Part shown: piece by piece, positions 52,171 through 62,634 of the stretch
How positions within the stretch are numbered: the stretch's first letter is position 1
How the letters are laid out: every line of letters begins with the position of its first letter
NCBI GenBank assembly: GCA_016169955.1
Contig: JABJUM010000124.1
Span: forward strand, 1-64,000
Origin: Phytophthora vignae f. sp. vignae
Taxonomy: Eukaryota > Oomycota > Peronosporomycetes > Peronosporales > Peronosporaceae
Length of the DNA: 64,000 bases
Direction of reading: 5' to 3'
Notes under the pieces: model-generated
Told to the model about the DNA's origin: nothing
The model's input: only the letters and a program-made list of their open reading frames with translations
Database searches by the model: none
Made by a program: the position numbers and the translations under genes

Positions 52171-55130
52171 CTGCCGGCTGCCAGAAGTTCTCTGAACCGG
52201 GTAAAGACCTCGCTCATGAATCTGGGATCCTGATCGTGACGCAGTAAAGAGCTGGCTCCGAAGCAGCGGAACACCCTCTCCTCATACGCCTCAGCGACAT
52301 CCTGGGCGGTAGTGGAACTCATCGGTTTGCACATCACGAAACCCGAAAACGCATCCTGGAACAGGAGTAAGAACGTGTTACCCCGTTCGGACTTCGGCAG
52401 GTGAGTTACGAAATCCATCGAGACCACCTCGAAAAGTTCTCTGGGTTCGATGTTCCCAGGCGATGGTCCAGGGTTGGGTGGACGCCCCTTGCCGCTGGCG
52501 CAGTCAGTGCACTCTTTGACGAATCTTTCAACATCTGCATACATCCCTGGCCAGTAGAACTCCAACCGGAGTTTCTCGTGCGTCCGAGTTATCCCCTGAT
52601 GGCCACCCTGGAAATCCTCATGGGCGTAATGCAGCATGTCCAGGCGGAGTGCTTCCGGTACGACTAGGCTTAATTCGTCTGTCTTGTCGCGAGGTTGGTC
52701 CCTGTTGGACCGAACCAGTCGATAAAGTATACCCCGAACGTCCAACGCAAACAGGTCTGCCCGCTTGGACAGCTTGCGGATCTCCAGGCGGGAAAAGTCA
52801 TCCAGGTCGCCCCTCAGGAACTTCTTCAGATTCATCAATTCCGGATCTGCGTCCTGGTGTACCTTGATCCGGCGCCACCTCTCGGCCTGGTACTCGAGTG
52901 GGTTCATAGAATCACCCTGATTAGGTTCCTCACGACTCTGGCTTCGTGTTATCGCAGCCATGACTCTGGCTGCCATTGGCAGGGGGGCCGACTCCGGCCC
53001 GGGACCTTCATCTACGGGCGCCCCAGTCGTTGATTCCTGACTGAGCTCACCTGGGGAGTCATCGCTCGGGGTCATTTCAGGCTTCATGATCTGTTCGTGG
53101 ATCCGAGAGACTCGTACCAGGTGTTCCGTTTCATCCGGGTCATTGATCGTACAAGACTCTCCGAGCGCCAGCGTCTTGGACGTTAAGTAATCTGCCGCCT
53201 GGTTGTATTCCCGCTTGACGTGTACCAGCCGGATCGAAGTGAACTTCTGCTTCATCTCCTCGTACTCAGCCAGACGTCGCTGTAGGTTCGGCTGGTTGCA
53301 GTTAATTAGTCCTTGAGCCTGTTGGATGACAATCCGAGAGTCCCCAACGACAACCACATCTGGGATACCCCGGTCGATGATCATCCTCAACCCATTCAAG
53401 AGGCCTAGGTACTCGGCGTCATTCACCGTAACACCATCCAGGATGAAACCTTGCGCGGCCAGGACCTTCCAGCCGGGTAGTTCCCAGATGATGCATCCGC
53501 AACTTCCTCGCTTCGTTGAAGTCTTCGCGGCGCCGTCGAAACTCAGGACGTATCCGGCGAAGCTAGCTTCCAGCATCTCCACACTAATCACCGGTGGGGG
53601 TTTTACTTGGCCCTTAACCGGGATGAGCGACTCAGCAACCTCGTCCAAGTGCTCCCGTGGTGTTATGCCGGCGCCCAGGATTGCAGCCAGGCCGTCCTCG
53701 TCTCGCTTCACCTTCTGCACCTCCAAGTCCCAATGGGATAATGTTAATCCCCACCGGACATGTCGGCCGTCGGCAGTCTTGGACTTCAACAGCCAGGTCA
53801 ACACTGAGTACCTGGTATATACCTTGATCGGGCAACCCTTGACGAGAGTGTTAAACACATCCAGGACCCGCCTGACGGCAACTGCTTCCTTCTCGGCGAT
53901 GTGGAATCGGATCTCTGCGTCGTTCAGCACGCGCCCCGTGAACCTCACAGGCTGGATCACTCCATCGTACTCCTGGCCGAGGACTGCACAGGCAGCCCAG
54001 CGATTCGCATGCGGGATAATCACGAACGGCTTAGTCCGGTCGGGGTGTCGCAACAGGGGTGTCGACACAATCTTCCGCTTCAGGATCTCAAATGCCTCTT
54101 TCGCCCTCGACAGATCCTGGCCGGGCTTCACTTGTTCGTCCGTGAGCTCGTACAGGACCGCTGCCACAACTGGGAAATCCTCGATGAACTTGTGATAGTA
54201 ATTGAGGCTTCCAAGGAATGACTGGACTCCCTTCAGGGTGGACGGGAACGGCAGATCCTGAACGCCCTTCGCAATCTTCGGAGTCGCACGCAGTCCTTCG
54301 GCACTAATCTCGTGAGAGAGATACGGGATGCTCAGTTTCCCAAGCTCACTCTTCGGCAAGCTGACTGAGATGTTCCAGTAGCGCAGCCGGAATAGCAGTG
54401 CGTTTAGGTCTTCACATAACTGGTCCCACGTAGGCGCTCCATGCGCGATGTCATCGATATAGGAACTCCGCCCGAGGACTGGTCCCAGCTGGGACGGCAT
54501 CGGGATGTTGCGTTGGAACACAGTCATCTGCTCAGCCAGGACGGGGACACCGGCTCCCGCCTTCTCCCGTTCGGACTCATCCCGGACGGACGGGTCTAAA
54601 CCAAGGAACTCAAGAACGTCTGGGTCCACCTGCTCTTCTTCTTCTCTGGGAAAACGCACGAAACCCCACAGGCAGTTGTTGATGACCGCCTGATATACGA
54701 GCGGGGCGTTCTTCAACCCGAATGGCATGCGGACCCACTGGAAGTGTCCGAATGGGCAGATAAACGCGGAAATCAACTTAGCACGTTCCGTCATCCGGAC
54801 TGCCCAGAATCCACTCGCCATGTCCAGACTCATGAACCACATAGCGGCTTCGAATCCAATCAGGAGGTCATCGATCAGGGGCAACGGATAGCTAGAAAGC
54901 CGGATGAATCCATTGCCCACCCGGTAGTCGGTGCACATTCGGATGTCCACACCGTTCTTCTTGAGGACGATCACAATCGGGGAAGCCCACGGTGACAACG
55001 ACATCTCGATCAGGCCTGTTTCCAACAGCTTCTTCAGGAGCTCGTACACCTTCATCATCAAGTGCGGGGCAATGGACCTTGGTCGTTGAGCAACAGGTTT
55101 GGCGTCACCTACGTCCAAGTCGCACACCAC
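52104..55130 (-). CDS. pol: Pol main part: RT, two RNase H domains, integrase N-terminus and core (element 3)
   Basis: RT has the catalytic LDMASG (near 54825) and YIDD (54461-54450), with an insert of about 70 residues between GFVR and YIDD. RNase H 1 (about 54030-53790) reads HAN and TRY where acidic residues are expected, so it is likely a structural connection domain. RNase H 2 (about 53550-53170) keeps DGA, DAEY, GDSR and HVKREYN. The integrase zinc finger lies near 52640-52500 and the first two core Asp residues are in SMDF (near 52420) and HDQDPRF. The frame is continuous with the protease frame apart from TGA 55133-55131, which replaces a Gly conserved in elements 1 and 2. Confidence 0.9.
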   Translation of the reverse strand: MVCDLDVGDAKPVAQRPRSIAPHLMMKVYELLKKLLETGLIEMSLSPWASPIVIVLKKNGVDIRMCTDYRVGNGFIRLSSYPLPLIDDLLIGFEAAMWFMSLDMASGFWAVRMTERAKLISAFICPFGHFQWVRMPFGLKNAPLVYQAVINNCLWGFVRFPREEEEQVDPDVLEFLGLDPSVRDESEREKAGAGVPVLAEQMTVFQRNIPMPSQLGPVLGRSSYIDDIAHGAPTWDQLCEDLNALLFRLRYWNISVSLPKSELGKLSIPYLSHEISAEGLRATPKIAKGVQDLPFPSTLKGVQSFLGSLNYYHKFIEDFPVVAAVLYELTDEQVKPGQDLSRAKEAFEILKRKIVSTPLLRHPDRTKPFVIIPHANRWAACAVLGQEYDGVIQPVRFTGRVLNDAEIRFHIAEKEAVAVRRVLDVFNTLVKGCPIKVYTRYSVLTWLLKSKTADGRHVRWGLTLSHWDLEVQKVKRDEDGLAAILGAGITPREHLDEVAESLIPVKGQVKPPPVISVEMLEASFAGYVLSFDGAAKTSTKRGSCGCIIWELPGWKVLAAQGFILDGVTVNDAEYLGLLNGLRMIIDRGIPDVVVVGDSRIVIQQAQGLINCNQPNLQRRLAEYEEMKQKFTSIRLVHVKREYNQAADYLTSKTLALGESCTINDPDETEHLVRVSRIHEQIMKPEMTPSDDSPGELSQESTTGAPVDEGPGPESAPLPMAARVMAAITRSQSREEPNQGDSMNPLEYQAERWRRIKVHQDADPELMNLKKFLRGDLDDFSRLEIRKLSKRADLFALDVRGILYRLVRSNRDQPRDKTDELSLVVPEALRLDMLHYAHEDFQGGHQGITRTHEKLRLEFYWPGMYADVERFVKECTDCASGKGRPPNPGPSPGNIEPRELFEVVSMDFVTHLPKSERGNTFLLLFQDAFSGFVMCKPMSSTTAQDVAEAYEERVFRCFGASSLLRHDQDPRFMSEVFTRFRELLAAGSERRWHTGPRQMGSRNVPSRLW

Positions 55131-56834
55131 TCATCTGGCAGGGGCCGGCGCAGCATTGCCATCTCCAAGAAAGATCTTGCGGTGATACTCGAGTATAGAG
55201 CGTAGCTTCCGTTCCCCATCCGGGGTGGTCCGTCCGGGCTCCCCAACATCTGCCTTGTCAATGTCACATTCAGGACTCAGATCCTTCAACTCAGGAAGCA
55301 GGGCCAATTCATCACGCAGCTGGGACAACAGCTCGCTCCCCTCGTGCAGATACACTCCCGCTTCCAGGTCGAGTTCTTCCTGATTGATCCGCATGCACCG
55401 ATTGTACTCTTCCTCCAGCTTCCGTAGCGGAGTACTAGGCATCGATACAGTGGGCATGTAGGGTCCTTCCCGGTCGGACGTGTCTTCCGAACTATCACCA
55501 TCCAGGTCAGACTCTGCCAAATCAGAGATGCTCAGATTCCACTCGTCGGAACTTGGATCTGACTCAGCTGCGGTGCCGGTATCACTTTGGGCGTCCCCGA
55601 CAGTCAGACTCCGGATGGGTTCTGCTTCATCTCCATCCGAGACTCCCTCGACGGATCCTGCCCGAGACTCAACGGTACTCTGCTGGAGCATAACCAGTCT
55701 GTCCGTCTGGGATCCCGGCTCGGGTCGCATGAGAATACGGGTCGGCCATTCGCGCTGCGGTCTTTCTACAGCCGGGGGCTGCCGACTCCATTCAAGCTCG
55801 ATCTGCTCCTGTTCGCGTGCTTCGGCCTCTGGAGACACCGTGTTCTCATAGATGAGTTGCTGCCACTCCTGGTACCGCTTACTTCCCGGCCGGACGAACC
55901 TTCCAAACCGGGGAAAGTGGCCGAACTCGACAATCCGAGCCACAGGAGTCCGGTTGTCGATCCACACTCTCTGCTTGGAGATGTTCACCACTTTCACCGA
56001 AGACGCCCACGACTTGGTAGCATACAGGATCTTGGTGACCCACCGATCGCCCCGGCCGGCCCAAACAACATCCAATTGGGGGTTGCTCTGGCCGTATCTG
56101 ACTTTCACAATCGCGTGCTCCCCCGGACGGAGATAGATTCCTTCATCCGGGGTCACCGGGAGATCCAAACCCACTTTGTCGCGGCGCGGGCCGTCACACA
56201 TCACAACAGTTTCGTCGTCTGGGAGCTGCACAAGTCCTTCTCGTACACTCCACCGCACTCCAGCAGCATACATGAAGTTCATCCCCAGAAGTACTTCCAA
56301 TCCTTCGCCGATATTCGCCAATCAAACACTCATCACGTACACTATGCGGAAACCAAGGGTGATCTTCACCCGGGCGTACGACGTAATGTTCGTGGGAGCG
56401 CCTCCCAATCCGGACACCCTGATCGGCTCCGGCAACATCCGAAATTTCAGCTTGAGCCTACGCGCAAGGTCCAAGCTAATCATGCTTCCAGATGCACCAG
56501 TGTCCAAAAGTATCCTCGTTCGGAGATCATTCACCGCCCCATGCACTGTCGCCACTTCATGACTTGCTTCAGGTTCGTGATCTTCCCACCAACCGTATCT
56601 CTGTCCGGGTTGCAAGAGGACTTCGACTTGATCATCTCCATCCAGGTTCTCCCGCCCAGAGTTCGCACAATTGGGGTCGTCAAACTTGTCCTGAAATATA
56701 GCTGACATGCATTGGTGGTTATCTGGTTTTCTCCTTCTCAACTCGGGTCCGACATTCAATAAGACACACAATCCTTTGGGTTTCGCCAGCCCGGCGCGTT
56801 CTGGATCCCCATCCAGCGGGCTTACTAGTTTAAC
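55131..56834 (-). pseudogene. Pol N-terminal part: aspartic protease and linker (element 3; in-frame TGA)
   Basis: Open in the -1 frame from the gag/pol shift site. The protease DTGA lies at 56504-56493, followed by a strand-rich region. TGA at 56324-56322 replaces a residue (Gly in element 1) within the protease domain, then the frame continues 56321-55131 through the second protease half (LLGMNFM), a Pro/Asp/Ser-rich linker and the conserved segment HEGSELLSQLRDELALLPEL that precedes RT, ending at TGA 55133-55131. Both stops are single-base changes from likely GGA codons. All this is colinear with element 1, 3496-5260. Confidence 0.85.
56778..56834 (-). promoter_or_regulatory. Putative -1 programmed frameshift signal, gag/pol (element 3)
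   Basis: Minus-strand GTTAAAC (56834-56828) is phased G TTA AAC immediately before gag stop TAG (56827-56825). After a 5-nt spacer AGCCCG (56822-56817) pairs with CGGGCT (56793-56788). Nested in it, CTGGAT pairs with ATCCAG (56816-56801) around loop GGGG, and a 7-nt bulge follows. Loop GGG can pair with CCC at 56780-56778. Every stem length, the spacer and the bulge equal those of element 1, while the paired bases differ by compensatory substitutions. Confidence 0.82.
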
Positions 56835-58235
56835 GGCGATCCCGGATCGGCCTCTTCACCCAGCAATTTCTTGCGCAGGGGTGGAGGTAGGTCTTGCAAC
56901 ATCCCCTTCCGAGCGAGTGACTTCACGGCTTCCAGAGCGTCGTAATCTTCACAGGTTCCTTCATGGGGTTTGCCACAGCGTGAACACGGCTTCACTCTGC
57001 ACGCGTATCCCGGATGGCCCTTCCGACTGCACCGATCGCAGACGATCTCCGCCCAGCAATTCTGCTCCTTGTGACCGAACTTACGGCACTTCTCACAGAA
57101 CTCATTCCGGTCGGGGTTCTCCCGCCGGGGTGACTGCCATCCTGGCCGGGGCGATTGCCATCCTGGACGTGAATCTCCCTGTGCAGGCGGGCACCATCCA
57201 CTCTGCTCGATCGCCTTGAAGATGGCTTGGCGGAGCTCGGGCTCTGGGATCTGAGCAACGGTTGGGGCAGCCGGTGTCACCTCAGCCGGGGTGCCCCGGC
57301 TGGACTCCTTCGACTCCACTTGGGACGGCTTGTCTTCGACTTCGTCTTCGAAACGCACACGACCTTCAGACTCGTAGCCAGATTCCCCATCCGAAGTTGC
57401 CACAAACGCACGACGCCTCGGCTTGAAACGGGAATCTTGTATGTTACCTGCTCGGAAATCCCGCCTGGGCGGTGGAGTGTCATAGCCCCCATCCAGGTTC
57501 AGGTCCTCCTGTTGTTCCAGGATGCCTTCGAGGTCGTCCAGGCTGCGGATCTTCTGGTTGGCCAGGATGGCCTTCAGCTGGGAATCCCGGAGGTTCTTCA
57601 GGAAGCGCTTGACATGTTGCTTGGGTTCCTTCTTGGACCTCCGGTACTTGATCCCCGCCTTGACAGCAGCCCCATTCAGCCTGTAGAAGAACTCCATTGG
57701 CGTTTCAGACGTCTTCTGCCGCATGGTGTAATACCGTTCAGACTCTGACGTCCGGAGCTTTAAGTACTTGCGACGGAATTCCTGGGCGAAGCGCTTCCAA
57801 TTGCTCTGGACGTGCTTCTCCAGCTGGCCGCGCCAATTCCGGACGGCAGGCGACAACTTCATCTTGAGCTCGCGAATCTTGGTCTGGTCGGACCACCCAC
57901 CCTGGACGGCGATGTTGGTGAACTTCTCCCACCAGGTGCGCCGATCTCCAAGCGGGGCCTTGTCATCGAACTGGCCCAGCGTGCTGGAGTTAACATACGG
58001 GCGAAACGTCCAGGAGGTCTTGCCATCCCCAACCGTAGTTGACTCCACGGCTGGCGTGGCGTCCGCACCATCCAGGCTGTCGTCCGAACTGGAGCTGTCA
58101 TCGTCCGAGCTCGAAGAACTCGAGCTTAAGTCCGGGGACGAGTCGCGATCCCGGCCGCGTCCCTTGCGCGGCGCCTTCTTGCGGTCGTTCTTCCGGCGCT
58201 CATCCTTCTTGCGATCGTCCTTCCTGGGGGGGGTC
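56825..58235 (-). CDS. gag: Gag C-terminal part: capsid-type domain and zinc knuckles (element 3)
   Basis: Begins in frame after the C8 tract at 58226-58233. The Lys/Arg/Asp/Ser-rich stretch leads into a retrotransposon-gag domain (about 57980-57480; FDDKAPLGDRRTWWEKF) and three knuckles between about 57115 and 56950 (two CX2CX4HX4C and a shorter CX2CX3HX3C). Ends TTA AAC TAG at the frameshift signal. Colinear with the second half of element 1 gag. Confidence 0.87.
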
Positions 58236-60791
58236 CTTCTTCTGCTCTGCCGGCTCCTTCTTCACCGTCACTTTCACTCCCTGACGGGCGGTCCTCGTCG
58301 GGATAGCCTGCGTCGCCGTGGTGGATCGGTGCGCCGCATTATCTGCGGCCGGCTCATTCTTCACGACGGTCGGCCTCAACATCCTTGCTAGACGCGCGAC
58401 ATCGACTTCCGGTAGTGTCGCCAGTAGCTGCTCCCAGCCGGCTTCGGTCATGTTCTTCCGTTCCGGCTGTGCACTTGCGACCGTTGCGTTTCCCGTGGTT
58501 ACGCCCGTTGCCCGTTCAGGGTTATCACTTCCCGTTTGTATGGGAGTTGTCCGATTAGGGTCGGATGTTCCCCGTTCAGGTTGAGCTTGGGCAGATGTTG
58601 CTTGAAGGTTGCGTATCTGTCCCACGTGGAACCGCTGGATGTTCTGAGCCGACTCACGCTCCTGAGCACGCGCGACTTCCGACGCTTGCAGTCTGGCTGC
58701 CAACTCGGCCAGGTCCTGCCGGGCCTGCCCAACCTGGGCGGCCATCTCGGCGGCGTGCTTCGCTTCGGATTCAGCTAGCTGCCGGCGGATGTACTCCGCA
58801 GCAGCTGCCTCCACACGTTCACGCTCAGCTCGCGCGGCTTCAAGACGAGCAGCTTCGGCGTTGGATTCAGCCGTCAAGGACTGCGAGGCGGCCTGGGACG
58901 CCTGGGTGTAGACCTCATGCAGGTGTCGCTCAAGTTCCTGGGCCCGGTGCTCAGCTTCTCGTGCCTCCCGTTGGGCTTCGGCCAGAGCAAGCTCGGCTTC
59001 GGCATCCCGGTTGGGATCCTTCCTCGTCGACACCGCTTCACGCAGCTTCGACAGCTCGGCGCCGAGTTGCTGGACCTGGTGGAAGGTCGACACCGCCATC
59101 TCCGCCATCCCTGATTGGGCCGACAGGCTTGTCCGTCCGGACCGGGAGGACCGGTATGAACGCCTGGACCGGCTCGAGCGTCTGGATGGGGATCGATCTC
59201 GCGATGGTCTCCGGTTGGAGCGGCGGCGACGACGCCGACTATCTCCGTCCGAATCTGAGCCACTCGACACCGAGTCACGCCGGGAGCGCCGATGCGTCCG
59301 GGACCTCGTTGATGCGTGCGTCCTGGATGTCAGCCGCCTGGCCACTTCGTCCAAGTGCACCGTATCGGCATCGGCCTGACCAGTGATCGGCTCTCGCTTG
59401 GGGGCCACTTCGCGCGTCACTTGGAAACCCACATCTCCGGCGCCGACTGACACGCCAACCGGACCCCGAGCGGACATTGCCAAGGATCCCAGCTGGGGCA
59501 TCGGCATGTGCGACGCAGCGCTGTATCCGAGCGTTGAAGTCGACGAATCCGAGGTGGTGTTCCTGGATACGTACGACTCGGACGTCTCGCCGTAGGAAGC
59601 CCGGTCGGAGGTGCCAACTATGCTCGGGACAGGGTCCGAAGTTGCACCTCTGGCCGGGGCATCCCGGGCAGACTCCTTGGGAGACGGAAACTCGGACGGC
59701 AACGACTCGAAGTGAGACGGCGGGGACGCAAGGGAGCTCTCGGCCCTCGGCGGCGCATGTTGCGGGCGCTTGGGCGCAGGCTCACCGATGGACGATCCGC
59801 TCGGACTCCGGATGGGACGAAGACCTGTCAAGCGTAGGCGTAGGACGTAGGTCCGGCCTAGCAAGAGTTCGTAGTCATTCATCAATAGATCTCCATCCGC
59901 GTCTTCCGCGTGGTAATCCATGATCGATGGCTTATCTGTCTTCGCTTGGGCCTCCAACGCTGGCAGGATCTTGAACGTCGCTCCGACGACCAGCTCACGC
60001 CACTCAATGAGCTCGGCAGCAAGCAATCGCTGGACGTCTCCAACCAGGGTCCGGATGGACATCGGCTCCACCTTGGACACTCGCATCTCCACCCAGACCG
60101 GCACCAAGTTGACGAACTGGAAACCGGCCTCGAATAGGAGCGTCTGCAGGACCGCAACACACTCACGCGAGTCCAGCAACTCAGTCGGGATCTGGACTCC
60201 GGCCAGGTCTTGGGCAGTTGACAGGTCTCGACGGCTGGGTGCCAGGTCAGCAAACCAAACCTCGGCCGGGTCCGACGAAGCCACCTTCGACGCCAGGTAC
60301 TTGGCCGTCGCAAGCGTCGCAGTCAACCACAGCACGGAGTCCGGGTGGGACTCCGGCCAGGTATACTCCACGTTCGGCGGAAGCGTGAGCCCAGACCGGG
60401 CTCTCTCCCACCGGGACGCCTGCAATGCCGCGTACGCCTTCGCCGCTTGGACACTTGGGTGTTCGGCCGGCAGCTCTGTCGGCGGGTTACCCCGGCTGGC
60501 CTTCACCGAGAGTTGGGTCTCCGGTTGGGCATCAGCGGGCGGGGTCACCGCCTTCGCAGGGACTGCGGCCGGCTTCTCCTCGTTGGCGGCCGATGTCGAC
60601 TTGGGTTCGGCGGACACTTGCGCGTCCGGCTGCACACCTTGGCCAGGCAGAGAGAGTCCGAAACTCGACCTCCGCCTGGGGCTCATCCACGTCGGCGCCT
60701 CCCTCAGACGCCTGGTTGGGTTCACCCTGGCCGGGATCCCCCTCCGCGGTCTTCGATTCCGCGCCCGCATCAGCACGTCCGGGCTCGCCAT
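58200..60791 (-). CDS. Gag N-terminal part with long coiled coil (element 3; frameshifted at C8)
   Basis: ORF of 863 codons. Pro/Ala-rich start, a compact domain around residues 130-320 ending RLRLTGLRPIR, a Ser-rich Arg/Ser region (SRSRRSYRSSRSGRTS), then a coiled coil of more than 150 residues (about 59090-58640), and a Lys/Glu/Pro tail that stops soon after an eight-C run on the coding strand. Removing one C would fuse it to the capsid ORF, which in element 1 is one continuous frame. The true start may be ATG 61044 (MTAKRGDMRE), 100 bp inside the LTR, in another frame that meets this one near 60665. Confidence 0.78.
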   Translation of the reverse strand: MASPDVLMRARNRRPRRGIPARVNPTRRLREAPTWMSPRRRSSFGLSLPGQGVQPDAQVSAEPKSTSAANEEKPAAVPAKAVTPPADAQPETQLSVKASRGNPPTELPAEHPSVQAAKAYAALQASRWERARSGLTLPPNVEYTWPESHPDSVLWLTATLATAKYLASKVASSDPAEVWFADLAPSRRDLSTAQDLAGVQIPTELLDSRECVAVLQTLLFEAGFQFVNLVPVWVEMRVSKVEPMSIRTLVGDVQRLLAAELIEWRELVVGATFKILPALEAQAKTDKPSIMDYHAEDADGDLLMNDYELLLGRTYVLRLRLTGLRPIRSPSGSSIGEPAPKRPQHAPPRAESSLASPPSHFESLPSEFPSPKESARDAPARGATSDPVPSIVGTSDRASYGETSESYVSRNTTSDSSTSTLGYSAASHMPMPQLGSLAMSARGPVGVSVGAGDVGFQVTREVAPKREPITGQADADTVHLDEVARRLTSRTHASTRSRTHRRSRRDSVSSGSDSDGDSRRRRRRSNRRPSRDRSPSRRSSRSRRSYRSSRSGRTSLSAQSGMAEMAVSTFHQVQQLGAELSKLREAVSTRKDPNRDAEAELALAEAQREAREAEHRAQELERHLHEVYTQASQAASQSLTAESNAEAARLEAARAERERVEAAAAEYIRRQLAESEAKHAAEMAAQVGQARQDLAELAARLQASEVARAQERESAQNIQRFHVGQIRNLQATSAQAQPERGTSDPNRTTPIQTGSDNPERATGVTTGNATVASAQPERKNMTEAGWEQLLATLPEVDVARLARMLRPTVVKNEPAADNAAHRSTTATQAIPTRTARQGVKVTVKKEPAEQKKDPPQEGRSQEG

Positions 60792-61115
60792 CCTTCGACA
60801 CTTGGTGCGCGTCTTTCAGGACAGCCGGCTCAGGTCCCGGTTGGGCTTGGTTCGAAGACCCATCTCCGGCCAGGGCTGCCTTACGCTTTTCAGCGTTTGC
60901 CTTCCGAGCATTGTGTTGAACCTCTTCCAGACTCGGTTGCTCCTCGGGCGGCAGCCCCGCCGCACGACGCGCTTGACGCGACGCCTCTCCGCGTCCTCGT
61001 CCTCCGCGCCCTCCTTCGCGCATGTCTCCTCGCTTAGCTGTCATAGACGCTAGTTAGGAAAGTTAGCACACCTCACACCTATAAACTTACAAAATATAAA
61101 CAACTCCGGTGAAAT

Positions 61116-61144
61116 CCCTGGTTCGAATCCGGGCACGCGCACCA
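61116..61144 (-). other. tRNA primer-binding site of element 3, unusually long
   Basis: The plus strand here reads as a mature tRNA 3' end: T-stem CCTGG, T-loop TTCGAAT, T-stem CCGGG, seven acceptor bases CACGCGC, discriminator A, and CCA at 61142-61144. It sits two bases inside the 5' LTR. On the RNA it is therefore complementary to at least 29 tRNA bases, beyond the usual ~18. The matching tRNA should begin GCGCGTG. I cannot name the isoacceptor. Confidence 0.85.
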
Positions 61145-61146
61145 GC

Positions 61147-62634
61147 CGAGGCGAGGCGGGTGAACGCCTGACCGCCCAGGTGTATAGTTAGCGCGCCCTG
61201 GATGTAGACTCCCGAATGGGGTGCACCCAGAACAGACCCTAGCCGGAAGTGATACACCTAGATGTACACTCCAACCGGGGTGGCGTGTGTCCTTGTGAAC
61301 AATCCCTGTGGGTTCGTTTGTCTTCGTAACCAGGGGTCTTCAACCGTAGATGAGCTGTCTTGATACTTGTAGGTCGCTAGGCAGCAGGGCAGAACGTAAC
61401 CTTCTTGGACGTCGCCTCTGACAGCTCTCAGATAACCAAACAATACAAACAGATACAGAGTTATATACAAACACGTAGCCCTTTCTTATTCTTTTGGACC
61501 GTGAAAGGGTCGGTCACTACTCCAGTCAACTTCAGCCGGGGCCCGGGACACTGGTCAATCCCGGCCGGCTTAGCTCACACGCACCACCCTCAGTACCTGA
61601 GGGAACATTAACACAATCAAGTACGTCCTACCACACAATAGCACTTAAATCAATACTTCCCACCTGGGGCTACTCCAACCAGGTGACAAGGTAATCGGTA
61701 ATATGAAATGCGGGGCCTTCCTGTGAGGGACGAGCTCAACCGCAACTAGGAAATGAAATGGAAGTGGATCAACCTCGGGTTGGTACCCGGTACTCACCCC
61801 AACTTGGACTGGACTCTGTTGCGGGAGCTCAACCCAGATGTCACAGTTGCTGGGCCCACGCGTAGCCCTAGTCGGTCCTCCGGGAATGCTCGTCCGGTAG
61901 GCTGCTCCAACTCACTTGCGCGATCCTTGGTAAAACGAACTCTGTTTATCTGTTATCTGTTGTCTCTCTTCTTTGTCTGTCTGGCTATCTTCTGTCGATC
62001 TTTACATGCACTCCATCTTGACTTGTCTTCACTATGGTCTTGTCGTCGTAATCGTTCGTGGTCTCTCGTAGCATACTTCCAGCAAGTACAATCATCACTG
62101 GGTACGCAAACGAAGTTCAATGTTCCACTGAATCCGAACAGATCTTGGTCGGTTGACTTGGTCGGTCGGAAATATCTCGGACTTTGTATACTGGATCTTC
62201 ACATCTGGGATGGTATCTTCGTATCTGCATCCGGGATCCAGGGTTATCTCTATACAGGATCACACTCCACTTGGACTTCGCATCCAGGATTACTTGGGCA
62301 GCTTCACGGTCTCTGGTTTTTTTTACTCGATCCGGTCGGGCTCCTTTTGCGTTGGGCAGTGCACCAAGAGCAGGCGGCCTCCAGTCGGAGGCACTTCTAC
62401 GCTCCCTTGGGCTTTGCCTCTCGTTCGGTACTTGGTTCCAGCCGGGGTCCACTCTTGGGGACATCTCCATCCGGGGTCACCAAACCTTGTACACTGCCAA
62501 CGCGAGTCCGGCCAGAATCCGCTTCTCCCATACGCCACGTGTCGCTGCTTCCCTTTCCCAGATTGAGCCGCTGAGCCAACCAATCACGGGCGCAGCTCGG
62601 GGGATCCTGGAAAATCTCCAATTCCATCGTGTCA
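61147..62634 (-). repeat. 5' LTR of element 3 (1488 bp)
   Basis: Near-identical to 45838-47327. Differences seen: first base of the plus-strand copy (C for T), loss of TC near 61855, T/C near 62180, G/A near 62516. Confidence 0.95.

Larger units (their letters stand above)
45838..62634 (-). mobile_element. Complete Ty3/Gypsy retrotransposon, element 3 (16.8 kb), nested in an LTR
   Basis: Read on the minus strand: 5' LTR 62634-61147, primer-binding site, gag, frameshift signal, protease, RT with insert, two RNase H domains, integrase, chromodomain, then an intact opposite-strand gene, polypurine tract and 3' LTR 47327-45838. The 4-bp target duplication GCGG flanks it. The LTRs differ by about three substitutions and one 2-bp indel in 1,488 bp (about 99.8% identical), so insertion is recent. 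Even so gag-pol has two in-frame TGA codons and several single-base shifts in short runs. Confidence 0.95.

Noticed and set aside
61112..61144. A tRNA gene
   Set aside because: Only the 3' third is present, CCA is encoded (not so in eukaryotic tRNA genes) and it abuts the LTR, so it is the primer-binding site.
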